Part shown: piece after piece, positions 10,201 through 19,002 of the stretch
How the letters are laid out: every line of letters begins with the position of its first letter
How positions within the stretch are numbered: the first letter of the stretch is position 1
Assembly: GCA_024867545.1 (NCBI GenBank)
Contig: JANFNE010000070.1
Span: forward strand, 58,339 to 122,338
Direction: 5' to 3'
From: Phytopythium helicoides
Taxonomy: Eukaryota > Oomycota > Peronosporomycetes > Pythiales > Pythiaceae
Length of the DNA: 64,000 bases
Made by a program: the position numbers and the translations under genes
Notes under the pieces: generated by a model
Databases searched by the model: none
What the model was told of the DNA's origin: nothing
What the model saw: only the letters and a program-made list of their open reading frames with translations

Positions 10201-11706
10201 ATGGAGCATGCCGTGACCATGACTCCGTACTTCGACGACGGCAGCTCAACGGAGAGTGAGCCGTACGATGAGGATGATCCCCGTATTGTGCAAACGGTAG
10301 GGTACGCCAAAGAGAAGCGTGAGGTAGCGGTGGATACTTCGATTCTCCAGCCATCAGTTGCCGCAGCCCACAACATTCTTGATCTCGTTGAGCCGCCACG
10401 ACCCCCACTAGTTCATCCCTATGCTGACGCTGCCGATGAGAACGAAGAAAAAGTAGGCAGTCAAGATGATGAGGAGGGTGCCTATGAATTTGGTCGAGAC
10501 AATAGTTCTCCACATCCCAGAGAGAACCCACAAGTCGCTGACATGGTGGAGATCCTTGACAATGAGAACGATAACCTGGACTTGGAAGCAGGCAAGGGTA
10601 TAGATGAGCCCCGAATGGCAGAAAGCAAAATCGCAACCAAGTGCAGCAAGTGCCAGAAGGCATCTCTGAGCGAAATTGTCAAGTTGATGACGCAGATTCG
10701 TGGACATGGAGTCTCTGTACTGCCATTGCTGCGGTCTCACAGTTCCGGATTTCTGCTTTACAAAGACACAGCGCGAGGCGCGGGTGTCTGTGTGCCGTGG
10801 CTGCTGCGGTCTTACAACGGTTGTTGCCTGCGCTGACTACCCGCGCCAAGAAACTGATAGCTGACCAGGTGACCAAAAGAACAGGGGGAAAAAGGCAACT
10901 AAGCCAACGACAAGCCGACTCCCTATCTACGTGCTCACTCTGCACACTGCCACTCGAGCCGTCGAAAGCATTACAGAGCAATAGTGGAGAGTCATTGAGC
11001 TGCTCCTGCTGCAAGCGCTTGCTGCCAGTCTCGTATTTCTCTGTGTCTCAACGTCAAAAGACGGATCTTGAGTGTTGTAAGGGTTGTGTTGGAACCATCG
11101 GTCAGCCCACGAGTGTCAGGTTCAAAACGGTAGGCGAAAGTGGAAAATGGCCCATTCCAAAGCTCTCAGGGAGTTCAACAAAGCAAGGAAGAAACAGGCG
11201 AGGAAAAACGCCAAGTTCATTGTTGCCTCCGAAATGTCCTCAGCGGTATCTGACGATCAATGGCACACTCATTCGAACGCTCAAAGTCCAACAACCTTTT
11301 CACAGCAAAGTGGGAGCACCAAAAAGGCGCTTGGGAGAGCTAAAGAAGATGAAGAAGAGATCTTCCGCAGTCGCGTCGCACGATATCTGCTTGCGAAGCG
11401 AGCATTGACTCGCAAACGCAAGGAAAATGATCTCCGCGGGTCCTCACGAATCGAGTACTTGAAGCAATTAGCGAAAGAGGAGGCGGCACTGTCACACCAA
11501 GCAGAGCAGCTTAAGAGGGAGAACAAGCGCCTGTTCGACGAGGTTGCTGGTACAAAGGCGAAGCGAGGGCTCGTCGATAAGGATCTCGACTCCAGTCAAA
11601 AGAGGAAGAGCACAATAAAAAGGGAGGATCTACCAAGAAGAAGCAAAAGACAACAACAAGCGCTGCACCGACCGACGCCTCGATCATCGATCTGACCGAC
11701 GACTGA
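10201..11706 (+). CDS. DGSSTESE-family type A zinc protein, frame broken in several places (pseudogene or sequence errors)
   Basis: Seen: start MEHAVTMTPYFDDGSSTESE, then HNILDLVEPP and an acidic region, as in the intact paralogue at 32563-33984. The cysteine module (CSKC, CHCC, CRGC) begins in the first frame and continues in another from about 10695. The second module (CSLC, CSCC, CKGC) is in a third frame from about 10830. The helical tail (EEIFRSRVARYLLAKRAL, ENDLRGSSRIEYLKQLAK) is in yet another frame after about 11130, and the final residues IIDLTDD need one more shift near 11640. All conserved cysteines are kept and no internal stop lies in the homologous frames, which favours recent damage or base-calling errors over old decay. 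The end IIDLTDD resembles a SUMO-interacting motif. I chose 11704-11706 as stop by comparison with the paralogue (AIDLTQA). Confidence 0.65.
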
Positions 11707-12142
11707 AGAGTCAAGCAGCATCCTGAATCTGAGATTGAAGCGGTGGCTGACGATCAAACTTCAGAAACCGGCGCCTCTCGGTCCTCGTGCAAATCCCAAT
11801 CAGTTGGCAGGGACCGTTCTCAAATCCAACAATCAAACGAGCCATGTGATATCCCTCAAGTCGATTGCACACCTTCCACCACGCCACGCACGTGCAAGTC
11901 GCGTTTTGTTCGTGTGCTTGTGCAACTGCAGAAAAGAGAAAAAAAAAGAACCAACAAAAAGATCGCGCGGCGCTCTAATCAGGTGTCCACCAGTACTCCC
12001 CTACACCGCCCATCATCAGTAGCCCCCATACTATTCTTCCATATCAACCAAAACTCAAAACCTCCTCAATACAAGTCCCCACCCATTTTTCCTGCTGTTC
12101 CAGGTGAGCCAATGCCATTCCCATCGGCTCGCAAGAGGCGCC
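11707..12142. other. Intergenic stretch, 0.4 kb
   Basis: No gene seen. The purine-rich run at about 11935-11965 and the pyrimidine-rich leader before 12143 fit a 3' end followed by a promoter and 5' leader. Confidence 0.4.
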
Positions 12143-14600
12143 ATGACGTCGCCCTCGGACATGCCCACGTGGATGGACAGCCCCAGCAACCGCGCGAGCA
12201 CGAGCCGCTGGCTGTCGGGGCGTCCGCCGCCGTCTCACCCTAGCAATTTCGTGTCCAGGCGCGCCTTCCAGCGACGACGAGGACGAGGATTTCCAAGATG
12301 TTGAAAATGGACGAGAAAATGAGGAATTGGACGAGCGCGAGCCGCTGCTGAGCGCCGGGAGCCTGTCGGCGAGTGTGCTGTCGCCGAGCACGGGCGGCCA
12401 GGCGGCGCTGCTGCGCAGACGCAACTTCCGAGGGCTCAAGGCGAAGAGAGGCTGGACCGACGCCTTTTTCCTCGGGCTGCTCGCGACCTACTGGATCGGC
12501 ATGCTCGCGCTCGCCATCGCGGCCGTCTCCAAGGAGAGCAACGTCAGCTTTGCAAAGTACATCAAGGACGGCGTCGACTTCAAGGGCCAGTCGTGCGGGC
12601 CAGGCAGGTTCGTGTACTTTCCAGACTTTAAGGGCAACCCGGACTTTGGCGTCTGCGTCGACGCGTGCCCCTGAGAGAAGCGGCGAGCCGCTGAGCATGC
12701 TGCTCCCGATCGCGAACGGCAAGAGAGACGCGAATGGGTCCCACCCGCTGCAGGAGGTCACATTTACGTCATACGCTACCCACGCGTGGACCTACGTCTG
12801 CGCGCCGGCTGGAGGTTCGTGAGTTGCTGGCTCAGTCGTGAGCTATCGGACCAGGTAGCTTACTTTTGCTGTGGTGCACCAGTCGAAACAGAGCAGGTCA
12901 TGATTTCACAGCTGCAAGACACCATTGGGCGGTTTGTGGGAGCGTTGAGTGAGGTGAGATATGGTTGTTCTTTCAAGCTTTTCAAACAATAACTAATTGC
13001 GTGATCCCTCTCCAGTGCTGGGTCGTGCTCGTGGTCACGTGCGGTATCACATTGGGCACTGCAACGTTATATCTCTTGAGCCTCCGATATCTTGGCTGCT
13101 TGACAGTCATGCTGTCGACCTGTTGGCATCCAGACGATTCTCACCTATGCAGCCTATCGCCTGCTCGCTGCGTCGGCGGACCCATTGTCGGCATACCCGA
13201 CGATCCGGCAATGCGTGGCACAATCCAGTTCGGCGCGATTGTCATGTCGTGCGGCGCCATTCTCTTTGCGCTGTATGCCATCGTATCGATGCCTCGATTG
13301 CTCCTGGCTGGAGCATTCATCACTCACGCGTCTCGTGCGCTAAGCCAGCTCAAGAAACTGCTGCTGATCCCTTTCTTGTCATATGGAGCACTGATCTTAC
13401 TTTTCTGGTGGGGCGTCGTCGTGACGGTGTATCTGTTCGGAGCCGGTGAGACATCGACCCGCATCGCGACTGTGGCGGCGACATCACCAGCTACTTTCCA
13501 AATCGAGACCGAGTCGTTCAGCGTCAGCCACAAGCTGCGATGGTTGTTTCTGTACCACGTGTGGGGCATGTACTGGTCGAGCAACTTTATCCTTGAGGTT
13601 GGCGAGATGATCACTGCCACGGCCGTGTCGCTGTGGTACTTTTCACCCGAGAATCGAGTCACAGGCCTCAAGGAAATCCGTCAAGAGAAGCCTGTCATGT
13701 ACGCTGTGAACTGCACGCTTCGGTACCACCTGGGCACGGTCGCGCTTAGCTCGGGTGTTGTTGGACCTGTCGAGTACGTCCGCGCATTTTTCCTGTACCT
13801 CGAGAACAAGAACGAGTTTGATGCGAACGTCGTCACCGAGTTGCTTGCGAAATCGTGCTGTGTACGTAGTATCTTGTTGCTGGAGTTGATTCCGTGTCGC
13901 GCGCTCACCTGTGTCGCTTGATCGCAGTGCTGCATTTGGTGCTTCAAGCGGTGCCTCAAGTACATTTGCAAGGAAGCTTTGTACATCACCGCAATTCAAG
14001 GCACGAACTTCTACTCTTCGGGAAAGGTACTTCCGGTTGATTTTTGTTTAGAAGTGAAGGGTATGTCTACACGTGCTCAAACACCTCGTATTCTGTGACC
14101 TCAGCTCGCTTACACGCTCATCTCCTCCAATTTGCTGCGCGTGGGTGCCCTCAACCGGATCGGTCAGGCATCTGTCCTGCTCGGGAAACTCATTGTGTGC
14201 ACGACAACCTGCTTCGTCGCGTGGTTCCTCCTCATTGATGTAAGCTTGCACTTACCTTTCTACTTGTCGTGGTGAGTGTTGTGCTGACATTTCGTTTTTA
14301 TTGGTTAGGTGTCCTCGCCGTTGCTGCCTCTGATTGTGATCATGCTATTCTCGTACGGAGTCGCAAGTGCATTTATGACGGTGCGCAACTATCGTCGACA
14401 TTTTTGAGCGCCCATGCGTGCATAGCTGACGGTGTGTTGGACGCTACCAGATCTACGAAACGACCGTCAACATGCTCCTCATGTGTTTCACACTGGACGA
14501 GAATATGAACGGTGGGCGTGGCAACTCCGCATATGCGTCGGCTCCGCTCATCCGCTCTGTCAACGACCACCTCCGGCCCAAGTGGCAAACAGATCTGTAA
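12143..14600 (+). CDS. Choline-transporter-like protein (CTL/SLC44 family), seven exons
   Basis: CTL proteins are multipass plasma-membrane or organelle transporters associated with choline uptake. Introns I can place: 12815-12882, 12954-13015, 13862-13927, 14027-14104, 14240-14308 and 14381-14450, all GT-AG and 62-78 nt. Seen: an acidic N-terminus with EREPLLSAGS, TM1 in GWTDAFFLGLLATYWIGML, and a cysteine-bearing extracellular loop (FPDFKG, CVDACPERSGEP). The family hallmarks follow: NCTLRYHLGTVALSSG, KRCLKYICKEALYITAIQG, FYSSGK, AYTLISSNLLRVGALNRIG and the end IYETTVNMLLMCFTLDENM...RPKWQTDL. Frame changes are needed near 12255 and at a CCCC run near 12671, and possibly two compensating ones near 13120 and 13180, so exons 1 and 3 should be rechecked. 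The start 12143 (MTSPSDMPTW) is the most likely one; nearby ATGs are alternatives. Confidence 0.85.
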
Positions 14601-15013
14601 ACGTCGGTGTCTTTGGACCTCTTTTTGCTCGCCTTCGACCTGCTAAGCTATCAATTCCACCGTATCTATAGGAAAAAAGACATGTTCATTTTTGCCACTT
14701 CAGCCCTTGTCACTTGCTGCCGCAGCCTCGTGGACGCTATTTTCGAGCACAGGCGTTCATGCGGGAAGCACTTCGACGGCTCGATCTTGAAGGGTTTCTG
14801 GGCAGGTGTTAAACGCGGATTGCATAAGGTGTGCAGAGCCACGAGACCGCGTATGAACCACGCGACACAACGGTGCAGCGTCTTTACCTCGAGGTGGCGC
14901 GGCTCACAAACGCGTGTGCCGGTTTTTCGATCATGGCTTGCTGTTACTATGTTGCTGTTGCTGGCGATCGACTGAAGGGAAGGAATAGCTCGAAGAGCCC
15001 AACTGCTGCATGC
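14601..15013. other. Intergenic stretch, 0.4 kb
   Basis: The 3' region of the CTL gene and the promoter of the KIX-like gene. No gene is visible. Confidence 0.4.
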
Positions 15014-15027
15014 TCATTCTCCGATTT
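15014..15027 (+). promoter_or_regulatory. Oomycete initiator (Inr) for the small KIX-like gene
   Basis: TCATTCTCCGATTT, preceded by GC, matches the Phytophthora initiator consensus at 13 of 14 positions. It lies 76 bases before the ATG at 15090 and supports that start. Confidence 0.75.
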
Positions 15028-15089
15028 TCTCGACTCGCGTTCGCCAGCAAACACGTCTATCAAGCAAACCCAGCAAGCCCTTCTCCGAT

Positions 15090-15515
15090 ATGGCAAGTCA
15101 CTCGGGCCTTCAGCACTACCCATCGACCTCGCTGCGGGAGTTTGGGACCACACCCACGATGTTTGACCACACGCTGCTGATGTCAACTGGTCCAAGCATC
15201 GGCGACTGGCGCGCAACGACGAAGGATTTGCGCCGACTACGGTCCGGAAACATTGTGCTTATCGAGCGCATGCTGCGAAACCACCAGCCACACGATGTGC
15301 TGAACCAAATCCCAGCCAACACGGACTGGCGCTCCAAGACGTTCAAGCTCGCACTCAAGATCGAGCGCCTCGTTTTCAAGGCGGCCAGATCGCTTGAGGA
15401 GTACCTCGATCAGCAGACACTAGCCCACCGCGTGAAGGTCGTGTCGCGCTACCTCGTGCGCATTCGCATGTGCAAAAACATCATCACCGAGGGGCAGCCT
15501 GTGCGCGCCGCCTGA
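15090..15515 (+). CDS. Small KIX-like protein, possible Mediator tail or coactivator-type domain
   Basis: One exon, 141 residues. Seen: MASHSGLQHYPSTSLREFGT, then TNTDWRSK-type sequence (ANTDWRSKTFKLALKIERLV) and helices with KAARSLEEYLDQQTLAHRVK and VVSRYLVRIRMCKN. The arrangement of a W-containing start, a K-x-E-x-x-V/F-x-x-A-x-S-x-x-E-Y turn and a final amphipathic helix resembles KIX domains (three-helix bundle that binds activation domains, as in MED15 and CBP). The match is by eye and moderate. The strong initiator 76 bases upstream and GC-rich third positions support a real gene. If not KIX, it is an unknown helical protein. Confidence 0.6.
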   Translation: MASHSGLQHYPSTSLREFGTTPTMFDHTLLMSTGPSIGDWRATTKDLRRLRSGNIVLIERMLRNHQPHDVLNQIPANTDWRSKTFKLALKIERLVFKAARSLEEYLDQQTLAHRVKVVSRYLVRIRMCKNIITEGQPVRAA

Positions 15516-15665
15516 ATCGCACCTCGTAGGACTTGGAGGCTCTTTGTGTAGGAGAGCTCGCGTGATAGTATTTAATGCGTTTGCATCCACATTCGTGTGT
15601 CTCGTGTTGATGTTGAAGTCCCTATGCGCATCAATGCGTCTCTTTGTTTGGGCTTTCGAATGCAG

Positions 15666-15731
15666 CCTCTTGCCAGCATGCCATCCACGTAAGCATAACC
15701 TCTTGCCAGCATGCCATTCACGTAAGCATAA
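15666..15731. repeat. Tandem duplication, 33-nt unit x 2
   Basis: The unit begins CCTCTTGCCAGCATGCCAT and ends GTAAGCATAA. Copies 15666-15698 and 15699-15731 differ at a single base (C/T), so the duplication is recent. Confidence 0.9.
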
Positions 15732-16715
15732 ATGCTGCGCTTGCTGTATGGTTAAGCATTGCTTCTCTTTGTCAGCGCCGAGTCTTGAGGGATCACTAGT
15801 AGTTCAAAGATCTGAGAGCATTTGAGAAGGTGGAGAATGACGCCTTCAGGGCAGTCAAACTCACACCAAAACACGACCGTATACGCCACGTTCACAAACA
15901 CTGACGGTATGGTTGCATCAGTAGGATGGGGATGATTTTCATGTGAGTAGTTCGGGCGTCTTCGATAATGCAGCTAAGGCCAGTTTTGATACTCTTCTCG
16001 GAACTGATCTCGCCACGACTTCCAGTTTGTCTGTTCTGGTTGGTTTTCGTACTCCTTGTGCTCATGGTAATCGCGGCAGCGGCGAACTAGCAACGGTGCA
16101 CACTCTTTGGTTGCCAGAGAAGCAAAGTCCCAACTGCTTCCGCCCACGATGATATCGCTACAAATGCGGAGACTGCGTTTATCGACCCTAGCCTTTCGCT
16201 CAAAGTGACTCATCGAGCTCTCTCAACACGACCCGATCATCTTGACAAAAAACAAATGGTCGACGGTCTCCCTCGAAAGTCTTCGTCTGAAAGTGGCTCC
16301 CCAACAAGGAGACTATTGAAAATTCAGACACAGAGGGCGTACTTGACCCGTTGTCTTTTGTCTGGGCCGTCAGCGAGCGACACTGCACTTCATGGAGGAA
16401 TTGGAAGCGGCTTCTCAAGATCCCGTAGAAACACTCGAATTTTGCGGGAGCCTGCTCGAGCTTTGCGTTGAAATGGGCTTCATCATAAGATATATCCTCG
16501 TGTTCCGCCGATGTGAACGGTAGCCATAGGCGGAGAACGGCCGAAAGCACTGCCCCCGACGATGTACTCGTTTTCGCGAATGCTCAAACTCGCTTTCAAG
16601 CCCAGTCGTAACGATCGTGGCTACTTATCGCAAGCAGGCGGATACGCAGTGAATAAATATGGTGTTTGCGACGACAAATCTCGCCTCTGGCGCGTTTTCA
16701 CCGGGTCCATTCAAT

Positions 16716-16760
16716 GAAACAGGTCATCCCCATGAATGATTCATGGGGATTGCCTGTTTC
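16716..16760. repeat. Inverted repeat able to form a 22-bp hairpin
   Basis: Arms 16716-16737 and 16739-16760 pair at 20 of 22 positions around a single-base centre (GAAACAGG...CCTGTTTC on the outside, ATCCCCATGAAT/ATTCATGGGGAT inside). It is directly followed by a second inverted repeat. Confidence 0.85.
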
Positions 16761-16765
16761 AAACT

Positions 16766-16808
16766 GAGTTTGTCCTGGTCGAACAGGCGGTTTGTCCAAG
16801 ACAAACTC
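16766..16808. repeat. Second inverted repeat, 9-bp perfect arms
   Basis: GAGTTTGTC at 16766-16774 pairs with GACAAACTC at 16800-16808 across a 25-base loop. It lies 5 bases after the larger hairpin, so the two form a compound structure. Confidence 0.7.
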
Positions 16809-19002
16809 GGTCAAGTTTGATTTCCACTTGATACTCCAACGCAATGGGAATACCCATACAACTGCTTGAAATATTCCCGAATGATGCCACGCTCGGCCTC
16901 GTCCGTCCATTAAACTGCCTCCGAGCCCCCTTTCAACACTTCAGCAACAACGGCCCCAGCAACACCACCGCATATTGGTACTCGAGCTGACACAGATCGT
17001 CTAGATCGTCCGTTTCTGTGTCAATGCCGCCGACAGCTCGGCAGCGTGCCCCCACTCCGCGAGCTTGAGCTCGCACAGGTGATTCTTGCGCATCGTCGAC
17101 CGCGGCATCTTCTTTGGGGGATGCTTGTTTTCAAGGAGTCTTCTCTTTTGGAAAATGGAAATGGGTAATCTCACGGGACACAATGATGACCGACGATAAC
17201 TTGAACTTGTTGGCTCGCAGCTCTTGCTTGGAAGGTGCCCCACTCGCGTCTGCTTGTCAGTTCGTGGCTGTGCGAGTCCTATTTACTATGAGCAGAGTGG
17301 TTGGAATTCGGCTGTCAGCACTGCGGTGGGCTGGTGAGGCCGATACCTCGGGAGAAAACCTCGGGTAATACACGACTACTATCACCATCAATGCTCATCA
17401 AATCGAGCGCGCAGTCAAACGCGATCTCGTGCACGTTGAGGTCCAAGCGAGACTCGCAACGTCGGACAGGTGACTCGACTGAGCGTCTTGGAACCACGAA
17501 AATCCATCCACTCGATAGGTTTTGAGCAATGTTGTGCCAGCGATCCAAGGCTTGCAACCAAGCATGACACGCGCTGAGCGTCAGCGATGGAAGATCCGTC
17601 GCTGTCATGTGCGGCCGCCATAGGAGAGGAATAGATGGCTACTTTGAGCAGCGTATGCATCTAAGATACATACTATCCGAGATATGAGCGAGATGTCCTC
17701 CGCATCGCAGTGATCATGGGTCGCGCTCGCGTCTGCTCGGCGACCTGGTGGGATGCGCCGAAACCTGAGTTCCCTCCCGCGAGCAGCTCATTTGCAGAGC
17801 CCGTGTGCGGTCCGAAAGGTATCCTTGGGACACTCACAGTTGCAGTGTATCCTCGACGGCGGCTGAGCGCTGCGAGCTCAAGAAGATCGCTCGCCTCGCG
17901 CGAGATGGGTCCGCTCTGCGATCGCAGAGAGCTCCGCCCCCATACTATCTCCATGCCACCAATCGAGGAGAATTCCCTCGCGTCGACCTTGGACCATTGG
18001 CGGTGTATCCGTCCGCACAGTCTCTCGCCGACAGAGCAGCCGCGTCATGTCAGCCGGGCGAGAAAGCACCAAGGAGACCGTGGCACTAGCCGCATGGAGA
18101 AGGAGTGATCGGTCGACGCGCGCGCGGCCGTCGCACACACGCCCCAGGCATCGGGTCTTGGGAAAATGGGCTCGCAGAGAGCGACGAGACCGGCCACGAA
18201 GGTCCCACTGCTGTCTCGCGGTGGGCACACGGTGCCGCTTGCCCGCGCGTCGGCCGTCCACCCCCGTGACAGCCTTGGCCGCTCGCGTGCTCGCTCGTTC
18301 AGCTCTTGCGAGGAAGATCGGTCCTGTCCAATGCCAATTCACGAAGCAGCGGCGCCAGGTGGTGGGAAAAGTGCCACGCGCGTCAACGACTCGTCGACGG
18401 CCGAGCTTCCATCCAGCTCCGACCTGCTGCGAAAAATGAGCCCTCCTGCTCTCTCTACTACTTGCTCGCAACGAAACCGACAACAGCATGGCGGAGTTCG
18501 CCATGGAGCATGGAGCTTGGCGACGACTTGGATGGTGGCAGCAAGTCAAAGCGAGTCTCATTTGCACATTGTACTGTGTCCAATTTCAGACGTCTCTAAA
18601 TTAGTGGACGGACCCGTGGTCGCTACGTGAATCCACTGAAATACACACATACATGTCCCAAAGCCACATTCGATAACGCGACGCATACGGAGTCCAAGTC
18701 TGTTGACAGCTCTCTTCCGCCCACGCCGCCGTAGATGAGCCAGGAGCTAAATCCATCCAAGTCGGCCGGCGGGTGCGGCCTTCCCCGTCGGCTTCCTGCC
18801 GGCCACTTGGGCTCTCGCCGCCCCCACCGGAAGCGCCCGCGTTTCCTCTTCTCGCGCGGCATTTCGGCACTTTTTTCCCTCTCGGCGCCGCCGCATTTTG
18901 ACACCAGCGGCCCATACCAGCGCTGTCTGTACCGTACGCGCCGTCTGCACATTGCGACACTTTGCTTGCCCGAATTCCGCGCATTCCGACACTTTCGACC
19001 TC

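Larger units (their letters stand above)
15516..19002. other. Gene-poor region, 3.5 kb, with hairpins and possible transposon debris
   Basis: No gene I can firmly support. On the minus strand 16200-16550 encodes a segment with the pattern KFECFYGILRSRFQFLHEVQ, which faintly resembles the part of Harbinger-type (DDE_Tnp_4) transposases where an R/E-rich helix precedes FGxLKxRF. Minus-strand frames at 15974-16213, 16698-16910 and 17001-17243 could be further fragments. Composition changes at about 17700 from AT-richer to GC-rich, and the last kilobase is probably the promoter and leader of the FYVE gene. Open frames at 17710-18108, 18166-18630 (+) and 17878-18567 (-) have no recognisable features. 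Confidence 0.35.

Noticed and set aside
15666..15731. CRISPR-like repeat
   Set aside because: Only two adjacent identical units without spacers in a eukaryotic genome; a plain tandem duplication.
16200..16550. Annotating a Harbinger transposase gene
   Set aside because: Only a short, weak segment resembles the family; no catalytic triad or terminal repeats could be shown, so it is reported only as possible debris.
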